The translations under genes were made by a program, and so were the position numbers. Positions 16,412 to 26,159 of a DNA stretch of 64,000 bases are shown here, piece after piece. The notes beneath the pieces are model-generated. The model saw only the letters and a program-made list of their open reading frames with translations, was not told where the DNA came from and ran no database searches. Source of the stretch: UBA11222 sp049323435 (lineage in GTDB: Bacteria > Pseudomonadota > Alphaproteobacteria > UBA11222); the NCBI GenBank assembly GCA_049323435.1, contig JBMOMX010000037.1:13033-77032 (forward strand). The letters are read 5' to 3'. Every line of letters begins with the position of its first letter. Position 1 is the stretch's first letter.

Positions 16412-16918
16412 TCAGCCGGTGCGGCGTTCGCGCTTGGAGGGCATGGGCTGATAGGCCATTTGCGCGTGACCTTCGCAATAGGGGCTGCCCTCGCGGGAAT
16501 GACTGCCGCAAAAACGAAAGCCCTCATCGCCCGGATGTCCGATCGGCCATTTGCACATTTTGTCGGTGACTTTCAGCAGGGTGACACCCGGCCCGACCGG
16601 AATCTCGGCAAGGGGTATGACCGTGCGGGCTGGCGCCTCGGTTGCGCGCGGGGGCAGTACTTCCGCAGGCCGGGTCATTTGCGCCAGGCGTTCCGGGCTG
16701 TTCAACACCCGCGGTTTGGAGGGCCGCATGGCCGTGACACGCGCGGGCCGCGGCGTGCGTACCGGCGACGGACGCCCTGATAGTCCCAACCGGTGGGCTT
16801 TACCAATCACGGCATTTCTTGTGGTTTCTTCGCCCAGCGCGGCGGCAATCTGGCTGGCCGTCAGCCCATCCGTCCAGAGTTTGGTCAATAAGGCAATTCG
16901 CTCGTCTGTCCAAGCCAT
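16412..16918 (-). CDS. gcrA: GcrA cell cycle regulator
   Basis: A 168-residue alphaproteobacterial master regulator that binds sigma70 and activates promoters carrying GANTC sites methylated by CcrM. The N-terminus MAWTDERIALLTKLWTDGLT, then ASQIAAALG and RNAVIGKAHRLGLSGR, is the diagnostic helix-turn-helix. The C-terminus has the cysteine/histidine cluster MCKWPIGHPGDEGFRFCGS and SPYCEGHA that contacts sigma70. The linker is Pro/Arg-rich. A GAATC (GANTC) lies about 27 bases upstream of the ATG, compatible with methylation-sensitive control. This is one of the strongest pointers to Alphaproteobacteria in the window. Confidence 0.96.
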   Translation of the reverse strand: MAWTDERIALLTKLWTDGLTASQIAAALGEETTRNAVIGKAHRLGLSGRPSPVRTPRPARVTAMRPSKPRVLNSPERLAQMTRPAEVLPPRATEAPARTVIPLAEIPVGPGVTLLKVTDKMCKWPIGHPGDEGFRFCGSHSREGSPYCEGHAQMAYQPMPSKRERRTG

Positions 16919-17120
16919 CTTATCCCCTTCTGTTCGTGTTACCGGGAATCGGTTTGTCCAAATATGGGCGGAGATCCCCGATTAACTACCACATATCGTA
17001 GCATGAATGGACTGAACTACAAGATGTTCAATTACCCGAAAGTGCCATTTTTGTGATTTTCTGTGTATAAAACTGCCCGCGAAGCTTGCCAGCCCCTGAC
17101 AGGTAAGCTAGGCATTGCGG

Positions 17121-17942
17121 ATGCAGCAGTTCAGCGATCCCTCCCCCATCCCGCCTTTTGGCAGCGCCCGCATTCTTGGCGTAAACTGGCTTGGGGTTTG
17201 GACGCTTTACATGAAAGAGGTCCTGCGCTTTACAAATCTGTATCTGCAAACCATTGCCGCGCCGGTTGTAACCACGCTGCTGTTTTTTGCGGTATTCGCG
17301 CTGGCAGTCGGCAATGCGCGCCCCGCGGTGCATGGCATTCCATTTGCGGAATTTCTGGCGCCCGGTCTGATCATGGTGGCGATCATCCAGAATGCGTTCG
17401 CCAATACGGCATCTTCCATTCTGGGCGCAAAAATTCAGGGCAATATTGTCGATCTGCTGATGCCGCCGCTTTCGCATGGCGAGCTCGCCGCCGCCGTCAT
17501 TCTGGGGGGCGTCACGCGCGGGATCGCGGTGGCGCTGGCCAATCTGCTGGTGCTGCTGCCGTTTATTTCGCCGGACCTAACGCATCCCTGGGCGGCGGTA
17601 TATTTTGGCCTGATGGCCTCGATCAGCCTGTCTGCCGGCGGCCTGATCGCAGGCATCTGGGCAGAAAAGTTCGACCATATGGCCTCGGTCACCAATTTTG
17701 TCATTCTGCCGCTGTCGTTCCTGTCAGGCAGTTTTTATTCCGTCGCATTGCTGCCCCCGGTCTTTCAAATGATCAATTTCGTCAATCCGTTTTTCTATCT
17801 GATTGACGGCATGCGCTATGGTTTTACTGGCGTTGCGGACAGTAATATCGCCACCGGGATGCTGGTAACGGCGTTGCTTGCCGCGTCATTGTGGATTGCC
17901 TGTTATCAGGTGATGAAAACCGGCTGGCGATTGAAGCCCTGA
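17121..17942 (+). CDS. ABC-2 type transporter permease
   Basis: A 273-residue inner-membrane protein with about six transmembrane segments and the ABC-2 pattern (YLQTIAAPVVTTLLFFAVF, FLAPGLIMVAIIQNAF, VILPLSFLSGSFYSV, NPFFYLIDGMRYGF). Such permeases work with a separate ATPase for polysaccharide or drug export, but none is adjacent. The gene is divergent from gcrA and ends 14 bases from the convergent ccmB. ATG 17121 is chosen over the TTG two codons earlier. Confidence 0.88.
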   Translation: MQQFSDPSPIPPFGSARILGVNWLGVWTLYMKEVLRFTNLYLQTIAAPVVTTLLFFAVFALAVGNARPAVHGIPFAEFLAPGLIMVAIIQNAFANTASSILGAKIQGNIVDLLMPPLSHGELAAAVILGGVTRGIAVALANLLVLLPFISPDLTHPWAAVYFGLMASISLSAGGLIAGIWAEKFDHMASVTNFVILPLSFLSGSFYSVALLPPVFQMINFVNPFFYLIDGMRYGFTGVADSNIATGMLVTALLAASLWIACYQVMKTGWRLKP

Positions 17943-17956
17943 GAACATACACACGG

Positions 17957-18622
17957 CTAGGAACGGACATGCAGGTTGAGCGCGCCTGCCGCCGCTATCG
18001 GACACAGCGCCAGCGCCCCTAGAAAAAGCGCCAGCAACACAATCAGATGTGATCCGGACCCTATGCCGAACAAAGTCGCCTCCACGCTGCCCGCGCCAAA
18101 TATCAGCACCGGAACATAGAGCGGCAGCAGCAACAGGCTGAGCAGCATGCCGCCGCGCCTTATCCCCACTGTCAGGGCCGCGCCGACAGCGCCTAAAAGG
18201 CTGAGTGTGGGCGTACCCAACAGCATCGAGACGATCAGGGTTGTCATGGCTTCATAATCCAGATTGAAGGTCGTCGCCACATAAGGCGTAGCGATGATCA
18301 AAGGCAATCCCGTAGTCAGCCAATGGCTGAATACTTTAGTCAGAACCAGCCCCGTTGGGGAAAATGACGATAGCAATAAAAGGTCCAGCGTGCCGTCTTC
18401 CTCGTCCGCCTGAAACAGCCGGTCCAGCGACAACAGGCAGGCCAGCAAGGCGGTGGCCCACAAAATCCCCGGCGCAATGCGCCGCAGCAATATCAGTTCC
18501 GGCCCGATGCCCAGCGGATAGAGCGCTGCGCCAACGATGAAAAAGCCCAATGCCATGGCGCCCCCGCCGCCAATGCGGGTGGCCAGAATCAGATCGCGTA
18601 TCACCAGTGAACGGACATTCAT
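17957..18622 (-). CDS. ccmB: heme exporter protein CcmB
   Basis: The membrane subunit (221 residues, about six hydrophobic segments) of the CcmAB(CD) complex for cytochrome c maturation. The N-terminus RSLVIRDLILATRIGGG and LDRLFQADEEDGTLDLLLLSS are family hallmarks. It overlaps ccmA by 4 bases. ccmC and ccmD do not follow, so the maturation genes are split in this genome. Confidence 0.92.
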   Translation of the reverse strand: MNVRSLVIRDLILATRIGGGGAMALGFFIVGAALYPLGIGPELILLRRIAPGILWATALLACLLSLDRLFQADEEDGTLDLLLLSSFSPTGLVLTKVFSHWLTTGLPLIIATPYVATTFNLDYEAMTTLIVSMLLGTPTLSLLGAVGAALTVGIRRGGMLLSLLLLPLYVPVLIFGAGSVEATLFGIGSGSHLIVLLALFLGALALCPIAAAGALNLHVRS

Positions 18623-19275
18623 GCGGCACGCTCCATTCCGAAGGCCAATTGGTGCGTGACCGGCACGCCCAGATCACTATGCGTTGCGGCGATCACCAGC
18701 CCGCCCGCGTCGCGATGACGCTGGATCAGGCTGCTTAGCAGCGCGATGGAGGCACTATCCAGACCAACCGCCGGTTCATCCAGCAGCCACAGCGGGCGCT
18801 GGATCGCAGCCAGCCGCGCGAGGTTCAGCCGCCGCTTCTGACCGGAGGACAAAAACCGCGCCGGAATATCCGCCAGGCCGCCAAGGCCCAGCGCCTGCAA
18901 GGCGTCGCTGGTTCCATCCGTTACCAGTCCGCCGCCCCGCCCGCGCCGGTATTGCAATGCCAGTCCCGTCATCCCCATCCAGAAAATCAGATTTTCCGCC
19001 ACGCTGAAGGCGGGTTTCACCGGATCAAGATGGCCGATATAAATCAGCCTTTCCCGCAATGCCTGCCAGTCCGCATTTACCGGTGTATTATCGAGGCGCA
19101 CGGTCCCGGCCGCCGGGCGCAACAGCCCGGCAATCAACCGCAGGAAGCTGGATTTTCCGCTGCCATTGGCGCCGCGCAGCAATAGCAGTTCCCCGGGGCC
19201 AAGTGAAAAATCGACTCCCTGAAACAGCTTGCGCTCACCGCGTTCACAGGCAAGCCCCTCTCCGGAAAGATGCAT
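18619..19275 (-). CDS. ccmA: heme ABC exporter ATP-binding protein CcmA
   Basis: The ATPase of 218 residues that energises release of heme-loaded CcmE. Walker A is LLRGANGSGKSSFLRLIAG, the signature LSSGQKRRLNLARL and Walker B LWLLDEPAVGLD. It is transcribed away from acnA, with both starts within 130 bases, and is coupled to ccmB by an ATGA overlap. ccmA beside acnA is a recurrent alphaproteobacterial arrangement. Confidence 0.94.
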   Translation of the reverse strand: MHLSGEGLACERGERKLFQGVDFSLGPGELLLLRGANGSGKSSFLRLIAGLLRPAAGTVRLDNTPVNADWQALRERLIYIGHLDPVKPAFSVAENLIFWMGMTGLALQYRRGRGGGLVTDGTSDALQALGLGGLADIPARFLSSGQKRRLNLARLAAIQRPLWLLDEPAVGLDSASIALLSSLIQRHRDAGGLVIAATHSDLGVPVTHQLAFGMERAA

Positions 19276-19321
19276 TCTTACTCCAATGTTTGCGTTAGAG
19301 TAATAGCGGTGCTGCTAACAC

Positions 19322-19349
19322 TTGGCAAACACACGCTAACGGCTATAGT
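19322..19349 (+). promoter_or_regulatory. predicted promoter of acnA
   Basis: TTGGCA (19322-19327) and TATAGT (19344-19349) have a 16-base spacer and lie 54 bases before the acnA start. Confidence 0.5.
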
Positions 19350-19403
19350 AAAAATGAGATTGATTACTGATTCATTCAGCCATCCGTGAAGGAGTTTTCC
19401 GCA

Positions 19404-22106
19404 GTGACCGAATTTGGCCAAGATACACTGAAGACCCGGCGCAAACTGAAGGTTGGAACCAAGAGCTATGATTATTTCAGCCTGAAGGCTGCGGAAAAGG
19501 CCGGTATCGGCGCCATCTCGCGCCTGCCGTTTTCGCTCAAGGTATTGCTGGAAAATCTGTTGCGCTATGAAGACGGGCGCACGGTCAGTGTTGAGGATAT
19601 CAAGGCGCTGGGCAAATGGCTCAAGCAGCGCCGCAGCGACCGGGAAATTTCCTATCGCCCGGCGCGCGTCCTGATGCAGGATTTTACCGGCGTTCCGGCG
19701 GTGGTGGATCTGGCGGCGATGCGCAATGCCGTGGTTGCGCTGGGCGGCAAGGCCAGCAAGATCAATCCGCTGGCGCCGGTGGATCTGGTCATCGATCATT
19801 CGGTGATGGTGGATTATGCCGGTGACGCCAAGGCGTTCAAACAGAATGTGGCGCGCGAATATGAACGCAACATCGAACGCTATGAATTTCTGCGCTGGGG
19901 GCAGGACGCCTTTGACAATTTCCGCGTGGTGCCGCCCGGCACCGGCATCTGCCATCAGGTCAATCTGGAATATCTGGCGCAAACCGTATGGACCAAAAAA
20001 GACAAGGTGAACGGCAAAAGCGTCGAGGTCGCCTATCCCGATACGCTGGTCGGCACTGACAGTCACACGACCATGGTCAATGGCCTTGCGGTGCTGGGCT
20101 GGGGCGTGGGCGGCATCGAAGCCGAGGCCGCCATGCTGGGGCAGCCGGTGTCGATGCTGATCCCGGAAGTCATTGGTTTCAAACTGACCGGTAAATTGCG
20201 CGAGGGTATGACCGCCACCGATCTGGTGCTGACCATTACGCAAATGCTGCGCAAAAAAGGCGTGGTGGAAAAATTTGTCGAATTCTACGGCCCCGGCCTG
20301 GACGAACTCAGCCTGGCCGATCGCGCCACCATCTCCAATATGGCGCCGGAATATGGCGCGACCTGCGGATTTTTTCCGATTGATAGCGAGACCATCGCCT
20401 ATCTTAAGGCCACCGGCCGCAAGGCGTCGCAAATTGCCCTGGTTGAAAAATACGCCAAGGCGCAGGGCATGTGGCGCACGTCGCGCACACCCGATCCGCT
20501 GTTCACGGATTCGCTGGAACTGGATATGTCCAGTGTCGAGCCGTCACTGGCCGGGCCGAAGCGCCCGCAGGACCGGGTGACGCTGGCCAATATCGCGCCG
20601 GAATTCCGCCAGGCGCTGGCCCGTGATTATGGCAAGCAGGGCCAGGAAAACAAACGCATCCCGGTCGCCAAAACGAAATATGACATTGGCCACGGGGATG
20701 TGCTGATTGCGGCCATCACCAGTTGCACCAACACCTCCAATCCCGGGGTGCTGATTGCCGCGGGTCTTTTGGCGCGCAATGCGCTGGAGCGCGGGCTGAG
20801 CGTCAAGCCATTTGTCAAAACCTCGCTGGCGCCGGGATCGCAGGTCGTGACCGATTATCTGAACAAGGCCGGACTGACGAAATATCTCGACAGGCTGGGC
20901 TTTAATCTGGTCGGCTATGGCTGCACCACCTGTATCGGTAATTCCGGGCCGCTGGCGGAAGAAATTTCTGCGGCGGTCAAGGCTGGCGATCTGATCGCGG
21001 GTTCCGTATCGTCGGGCAACCGCAATTTCGAAGGGCGCATCAATCCCGATACGCAGGCCAACTATCTGGCCTCGCCGCCGCTGGTTGTGGCCTATGCCAT
21101 TGCGGGCAATCTCGGCATCAATTTGACCACCGATCCGCTTGGCAAGGACAAGAAAGGCAAGCCGGTCTATCTCAAGGATATCTGGCCCGCCAATAAAGAG
21201 ATCGCGGCGGTGATGAAGAAATGCATCAGCGCGAAAATGTTCCGCGACCGCTATAGCGATGTGTTCAAGGGCGACAGCAACTGGCGCAAGATCAAGCCGG
21301 CGGCGGGCGAAACCTATAAATGGAACGCCAGTTCGACCTATGTGCAAAATCCGCCCTATTTCGTGAATATGAAAAAATCCCCCGGCGGTTTCAGCGACGT
21401 GAAGGGTGCGCGCATACTGGGCGTGTTCGGGGATTCCATCACAACGGATCACATCAGCCCCGCCGGTTCGATCAAGCTGAACGGGCCTGCCGGAAAATAT
21501 CTGACGGATCATAAGGTGACGCCGCTGGATTTCAATTCCTACGGCGCGCGGCGCGGCAATCATGAAGTGATGATGCGCGGCACATTCGCCAATATCCGCA
21601 TCAAAAACGAAATGCTGCCCGGCACCGAAGGCGGTATCACCAAACATTTTCCGGACAGCGCGCCGGTGTCGATCTATGACGCGGCCATGGCGTATCAGAA
21701 AGAAGCCGTGCCGCTGGTGATTTTCGCCGGCAAGGAATATGGCACCGGCTCGTCGCGCGACTGGGCGGCAAAAGGCACCAATCTGCTCGGCGTCAAGGCG
21801 GTCATCGCGGAAAGCTTTGAACGTATTCATCGCTCCAATCTGGTGGGTATGGGCATTCTGCCATTGCAGTTTCTGCCCGGCGTAACGCGTAAAACGCTGG
21901 GCATTACCGGCAATGAAACCGTCAGCATCGAGGGTATTGCCGGCGGCATAAAACCCAAAATGCAGGTCAGCGCCAGCATCGCGGCGCCGGGCGGCAAGGT
22001 TCAGAAAATTCAGTTACTGTGCCGTATTGATACGCTGGATGAAGTGGAATATTTCCGTCATGGCGGCATTCTGCATTATGTCTTGCGTAATCTGGTTGCG
22101 GCCTGA
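19404..22106 (+). CDS. acnA: aconitate hydratase A
   Basis: The TCA-cycle citrate/isocitrate isomerase with a 4Fe-4S cluster, 900 residues. Cluster ligands are C441 (SCTNTSNPG), C507 and C510 (GCTTCIGNSG), close to the positions in E. coli AcnA. VGTDSHTTMVNGLAVLGWG and GTGSSRDWAAKGTNLLGVKA mark the active-site domains. GTG 19404 follows AAGGAG by 9 bases, and the GTG at 19386 upstream overlaps the ribosome site itself. Its TGA shares a base with the next gene's ATG. Confidence 0.96.
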   Translation: MTEFGQDTLKTRRKLKVGTKSYDYFSLKAAEKAGIGAISRLPFSLKVLLENLLRYEDGRTVSVEDIKALGKWLKQRRSDREISYRPARVLMQDFTGVPAVVDLAAMRNAVVALGGKASKINPLAPVDLVIDHSVMVDYAGDAKAFKQNVAREYERNIERYEFLRWGQDAFDNFRVVPPGTGICHQVNLEYLAQTVWTKKDKVNGKSVEVAYPDTLVGTDSHTTMVNGLAVLGWGVGGIEAEAAMLGQPVSMLIPEVIGFKLTGKLREGMTATDLVLTITQMLRKKGVVEKFVEFYGPGLDELSLADRATISNMAPEYGATCGFFPIDSETIAYLKATGRKASQIALVEKYAKAQGMWRTSRTPDPLFTDSLELDMSSVEPSLAGPKRPQDRVTLANIAPEFRQALARDYGKQGQENKRIPVAKTKYDIGHGDVLIAAITSCTNTSNPGVLIAAGLLARNALERGLSVKPFVKTSLAPGSQVVTDYLNKAGLTKYLDRLGFNLVGYGCTTCIGNSGPLAEEISAAVKAGDLIAGSVSSGNRNFEGRINPDTQANYLASPPLVVAYAIAGNLGINLTTDPLGKDKKGKPVYLKDIWPANKEIAAVMKKCISAKMFRDRYSDVFKGDSNWRKIKPAAGETYKWNASSTYVQNPPYFVNMKKSPGGFSDVKGARILGVFGDSITTDHISPAGSIKLNGPAGKYLTDHKVTPLDFNSYGARRGNHEVMMRGTFANIRIKNEMLPGTEGGITKHFPDSAPVSIYDAAMAYQKEAVPLVIFAGKEYGTGSSRDWAAKGTNLLGVKAVIAESFERIHRSNLVGMGILPLQFLPGVTRKTLGITGNETVSIEGIAGGIKPKMQVSASIAAPGGKVQKIQLLCRIDTLDEVEYFRHGGILHYVLRNLVAA

Positions 22107-23197
22107 TGAAGCCAGAGCCCGGTTGGGCCAGGCCCGTCCGGGTCTTTCTGCTCTGGGTGCTGTTGCTGGGTTTTCCGGCGCAGCGCGCATCTGCCGCGAC
22201 CCTGCTGGTGAGCGATCCGGACAACCGGCAGATTGAATTTATTGATACGGTTAATGGACAGCGCCGCGCATCCGTGCCTTCCGCCGAAGGCCCGCGCATG
22301 CTGGCGGTCAGCCCCGATGGGCAGCTGGCGCTGGTTGGAAATTATGGCACTGCCAAGGTGGCAGGCACGACGGTGCAGCTGCTCGAGGTTGCGGCGGCAA
22401 AATTGCGCAGCACAATTCAGCTCAGCCCCTATCAGCGCCCCTCCGCCATGCAGTGGCTGCCTGACGGACAGCGCGCGCTGATCGCGGTGCAGGGAATGAA
22501 ATCACTGGTACTGATTGATGTGGCGTCGGGCCGCATCGAAGCCAGCTTTGGCCCGCCGGCGGATGCTGTGCGCCAGTTCGCCATCACCCGTGATGGACGG
22601 ACCATTTATCTGGCCAATCCCGGCGGCGGTAAAGTGCACAAGATTGATCTCGCCAGCGGCAGGGAACTGGCGCAGAGCGAAATTTCAGCCGCGGCGCAAA
22701 GTCTGGCGGTCGCAGCGGATGGCAGCAAAGTATGGGTCATTGATCGCGGCGAAGATATGATCAAGGTGCTGGACGGCGCTGACCTGCGCCTGATCGCGGG
22801 GCTGGATGCCGGAAATCTGCCAATGGGGGTGGCGCTGACGCCGAACGGCCATTATGCGCTGGTGTCGAATGCGCTGTCCGCAGATATTGCCGTCTATGAC
22901 ACGCGATCGCTGGAGCAGACACAATTGTTTTCCACCCGCAGCGTGGCGTCCGCATCCGAACAACCGCGTGATATGGCCGATAAATTCAGCGATGTGAAAC
23001 GCATGGGGCAGATTTCCATTCCGGTTGGCATTCTTGCTGCGCCGGATGGGCTCAGCGCTTTCGTGATGAACAATTTCTCCGGTGAAATTATTCAGTTTGA
23101 TATTTTCACCGGCGCGCCATTGCATATTTTTCAGGGCAGCCGCAGACCCGGCGGCCTGGCCTATTCGCCCATAGCCGCCGGGGGTAAAGCGCAATAG
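22106..23197 (+). CDS. exported YVTN-type beta-propeller protein
   Basis: A 363-residue protein with a signal peptide (VFLLWVLLLGFPAQRASA) and seven-bladed propeller-type repeats. Examples are RMLAVSPDGQLALVGNYG, QFAITRDGRTIYLANPGGG, SLAVAADGSKVWVIDRGED and GVALTPNGHYALVSNALS. It probably acts in the periplasm as a binding or scaffold protein, and no enzymatic motif is evident. It is translationally coupled to acnA (TGATG), which is odd for an exported protein and may only reflect compact packing. Confidence 0.8.
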   Translation: MKPEPGWARPVRVFLLWVLLLGFPAQRASAATLLVSDPDNRQIEFIDTVNGQRRASVPSAEGPRMLAVSPDGQLALVGNYGTAKVAGTTVQLLEVAAAKLRSTIQLSPYQRPSAMQWLPDGQRALIAVQGMKSLVLIDVASGRIEASFGPPADAVRQFAITRDGRTIYLANPGGGKVHKIDLASGRELAQSEISAAAQSLAVAADGSKVWVIDRGEDMIKVLDGADLRLIAGLDAGNLPMGVALTPNGHYALVSNALSADIAVYDTRSLEQTQLFSTRSVASASEQPRDMADKFSDVKRMGQISIPVGILAAPDGLSAFVMNNFSGEIIQFDIFTGAPLHIFQGSRRPGGLAYSPIAAGGKAQ

Positions 23198-23239
23198 CGG
23201 GATTTACCCCGGTCACCGCCCCATTTCCGGCATACCGGT

Positions 23240-23674
23240 TCAGTCTGATTTTACCTCGATCTTGCGGCTTACCGCTTCTTTGGGCGCAAGCTTGGGCAGA
23301 CGCAGGTTCAGCACGCCGTTGCGGAAAGTGGCCTTGATGGCGTCCTCGCACACATCCTCGGGCAACCGGAAAATGCGCTCAAACGCACCATAGCGGCGTT
23401 CGGAAAAATAATAATTATTGTCATTCTCTTCATGCTGCGCATGCTTCTCGCCGCGCACCGACAGGCTGCCATTCTGGATGGAGACATCAATATCCTTTTC
23501 ATCCACGCCAGGAAGCTCAATGCTTATTTCATAATAGTCATCCTTGCTCATGGCGTCTGCGCTGGGAGAAAAGAAATTGGAAATGGAGGCCCCCAATTCC
23601 CGCAACGGGTCGAAGAATCGCGGCCAGAAATGGTCATTTCCAAAAAGCGGCAATCCCCTGGATTTCTCGAGCAT
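23240..23674 (-). CDS. Hsp20/alpha-crystallin small heat-shock protein
   Basis: An ATP-independent holdase of 144 residues. The alpha-crystallin domain runs from YYEISIELPGVDEKDIDVSI through GAFERIFRLPEDV to a C-terminal GVLNLRLPKLAPKE with an IEV tail. The start is set at ATG 23674 because GGAGGG lies 7 bases before it. The ATG five codons earlier overlaps that ribosome site. It is monocistronic and divergent from the AGE-family gene. Confidence 0.93.
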   Translation of the reverse strand: MLEKSRGLPLFGNDHFWPRFFDPLRELGASISNFFSPSADAMSKDDYYEISIELPGVDEKDIDVSIQNGSLSVRGEKHAQHEENDNNYYFSERRYGAFERIFRLPEDVCEDAIKATFRNGVLNLRLPKLAPKEAVSRKIEVKSD

Positions 23675-23732
23675 GGTAAATCCCTCCATGTTATGTCAGG
23701 CTTCTCAGGCTAAGGTGATGCCTTGGAATTAG

Positions 23733-24962
23733 TTGTCCATTGACCAAAATCAAGATTGCGGAAAAAAATTGCTCATCCAGACGCCGCAAAAAATTGAAAA
23801 CTGGATATATGCGTGCGCCTTGCCGCATTGGCATGCGCATGGGATTGATCGTGAACAGGGTGGCTTTACGGAACGCCTGACGCTTTCGGGGCTTCCTGAC
23901 ATATGTGATTTCAAACGTATCCGCGTGCAGGCCCGGCAGATCTATGTCTTTTCCCATGCCGCACTGATTGATCCCGATCCGGTGCGCCAGGCCAGATGGC
24001 GTGAGGCGGCGGCGCAGGGGTTTGATTTTCTGGCCCGCCATTACTGGCAGGGGCCGGCCCGCGGCTGGGCGAAAACTGTTACGCCTTCGGGGGCGCTGCT
24101 GGACAGTGCGTCGGACAGTTACGATCAGGCCTTTGTGCTGTTTGCGGCCGCATGGCATTACCGCGCCACGCGCGCCGCGCATGCGCTGGAAATTGTCCGG
24201 CAAACCCTGGATTTTCTCGACCAAAATCTGGCGTGCACGGCGTATGGCGGATATTTCGAGGGGCTTTCTGACAAAGGTGAAGTGCTGCGGGGCCCGCCGC
24301 GTCTGCAAAACCCGCATATGCATTTGCTGGAGGCGCTGCTGGCGCTGCACCAGGCAACGGGCGATCAGAGCTATCTCAAACGCGGCGCGCACCTGTTTGA
24401 ACTGTTCCGTACACGGTTTTTTGACAGGAGCACACACTCTCTGGGCGAATATTTTGCCCTGGACTGGCAACCGCTTGGCGGCCCGCTGGGGCAGATCGCC
24501 GAGCCGGGACATCATTTCGAATGGTCGTGGATATTGCATAGCTATGGCAGGCTTGCGGGTGATGCCGGCGCCCACACGATTGCGCATCAGGTCTATGAAT
24601 TTGCCTGCGCGCATGGTGTCAGCACGGACTGCAATCTTGCCTATGACGAAATTGACCGCAGCGGCAATATTGTACGCGCCAGCCATCGCCTGTGGCCGCA
24701 AACCGAAGCGCTGAAAGCCCATATCGCTGCGGCCGGACACGCCCCGGACGAACGAGCGAGAACCCGCGCCCGCGGCCGGATCGCGCCGGCCGTTGACGCC
24801 ATATTCCGCAATTATTTTATTCCCGGCACCGGCATCTGGAACGATCAGCTTGATCAGTACAGACAGCCAGTTTCGCAAACTGTCCCAGCCACGTCCTTGT
24901 ATCACCTGATCCTCGCTTTCACTGAGGCCCTGCGCTTTTATGATGCAAACAGATCCATCTGA
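23733..24962 (+). CDS. AGE family epimerase/isomerase (N-acylglucosamine 2-epimerase / mannose isomerase type)
   Basis: A 409-residue (alpha/alpha)6-barrel sugar isomerase. Conserved elements are KRIRVQARQIYVFSHAALI, the SYDQAFVLFAAAW helix, LQNPHMHLLEALLALH, and the active-site stretch GHHFEWSWIL. The substrate (N-acylglucosamine, mannose, mannose-6-phosphate or glucose) cannot be assigned. The start is uncertain: TTG 23733 is the longest frame, and TTG 23769 with GGAAAAAAA upstream is an alternative. Its last 25 bases overlap the convergent radical SAM gene. Confidence 0.85.
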   Translation: MSIDQNQDCGKKLLIQTPQKIENWIYACALPHWHAHGIDREQGGFTERLTLSGLPDICDFKRIRVQARQIYVFSHAALIDPDPVRQARWREAAAQGFDFLARHYWQGPARGWAKTVTPSGALLDSASDSYDQAFVLFAAAWHYRATRAAHALEIVRQTLDFLDQNLACTAYGGYFEGLSDKGEVLRGPPRLQNPHMHLLEALLALHQATGDQSYLKRGAHLFELFRTRFFDRSTHSLGEYFALDWQPLGGPLGQIAEPGHHFEWSWILHSYGRLAGDAGAHTIAHQVYEFACAHGVSTDCNLAYDEIDRSGNIVRASHRLWPQTEALKAHIAAAGHAPDERARTRARGRIAPAVDAIFRNYFIPGTGIWNDQLDQYRQPVSQTVPATSLYHLILAFTEALRFYDANRSI

Positions 24963-26053
24963 TCGCCTGGGCGGGGCGGGATGCGGAATTGTGAAATATC
25001 GAGTTTGCGCATGGCTGTGTTAAACCCGATCCGGCGCGCTGCGATCTGAAAACGTGCGGCGATCATATCCGCATAGGGCCCGCGCCCGCGCATACGGGTG
25101 TGAAACACCGCCTCATAATCCCGGCCGCCGCGCATATCCTGCACCAGCGACATCACCTTGTCTGCGCGGTCGGGAAATTCCTGCACCAGCCATTCGCGGA
25201 ACAGGGTTTTGATTTCCAGCGGCAGACGCAACATGACAAAACCGGCGCTTTGCGCGCCTGCCTTGAAGGCCGCTTCCAGAATCGATTCGATTTCCATGTC
25301 ATTTATGGCCGGAATAACCGGGGCCACCATGACACCCACTGGGATGCCCGCCTGCGATAAATGATGGATGGTTTGCAGCCGCCGGCACGGCGTTGCGGCG
25401 CGCGGTTCCATACGCCGCGCCAGCCCCCGGTCCAGCGTTGTGACCGACACATAGACCTTGGCCAAACCGCGCGCCGCCATTGCCGAAAGAATATCACTAT
25501 CGCGGGTGATCAGCGCCGATTTCGTGACAATCGAGACGGGGTGATTGAAACGGTTCAGAACCTCCAATATGCCGCGCGTGATGCGATAATTTTTCTCGAC
25601 CGGCTGATAGACATCCGTATTGGTGCCCATGGCGATGGGCTGCGGCCGGTAATCGGGATGACGCAATTCCTTTTCCAGCAGCGCCGGGGCGTCCGGCTTT
25701 GCCAGCAGCCTGCTTTCAAAATCAAGCCCCGGCGAAAAGCCGAGAAAGGCATGCGTGGGCCTGGCGAAACAATAGATGCAGCCATGTTCGCACCCCCGAT
25801 AGGCATTGATCGAACGGTCAAACGGAATATCCGGCGAAGTGTTGCGGGCAATGATGCTGCGTGTCGCATCCATCATCACGCTGGTTTTGCGGGCCGGCGG
25901 CGGTGTGTCCAGCAGGCCCCAGCCATCATCCAGGGTCACATTCTGCCAGGGCTCGAACCGGCCGCTGGCATTGGAGACGGCGCCACGTCCGCGCCGTCCT
26001 TCGGGATGCACAACCGTTGCGCCATCGCGCAGTTGCGCCAGTGCCTGGTCCAT
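24938..26053 (-). CDS. PA0069-family radical SAM protein
   Basis: A 371-residue radical SAM enzyme with CxxxCxxC in GCEHGCIYCFARPTHAFLG and downstream DVYQPVEKNYRITRGILEVL, resembling spore photoproduct lyase-like/PA0069 proteins. The reaction is unknown. ATG 26053 is preceded by AAAGGAGG. Further upstream the frame is open by chance and overlaps the divergent glycosyltransferase start, so the longer form is rejected. The neighbours are two transferases usually associated with another radical SAM protein (ArsS type), which may or may not be functionally relevant. Confidence 0.88.
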   Translation of the reverse strand: MDQALAQLRDGATVVHPEGRRGRGAVSNASGRFEPWQNVTLDDGWGLLDTPPPARKTSVMMDATRSIIARNTSPDIPFDRSINAYRGCEHGCIYCFARPTHAFLGFSPGLDFESRLLAKPDAPALLEKELRHPDYRPQPIAMGTNTDVYQPVEKNYRITRGILEVLNRFNHPVSIVTKSALITRDSDILSAMAARGLAKVYVSVTTLDRGLARRMEPRAATPCRRLQTIHHLSQAGIPVGVMVAPVIPAINDMEIESILEAAFKAGAQSAGFVMLRLPLEIKTLFREWLVQEFPDRADKVMSLVQDMRGGRDYEAVFHTRMRGRGPYADMIAARFQIAARRIGFNTAMRKLDISQFRIPPRPGDQMDLFAS

Positions 26054-26159
26054 TTCAGCCTCCTTTTTGTCACTAAGAACATAAAGTATACAAAAATAGA
26101 ACATACCATAAATCATGTAAAGTCTTTTTTTGCCCCCCCGGGCGGCGTAGATTGCCGTC

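Noticed and set aside
20544..21830. 428-codon minus-strand frame inside acnA
   Set aside because: Shadow frame without motifs; aconitase cysteines and domains lie on the plus strand.
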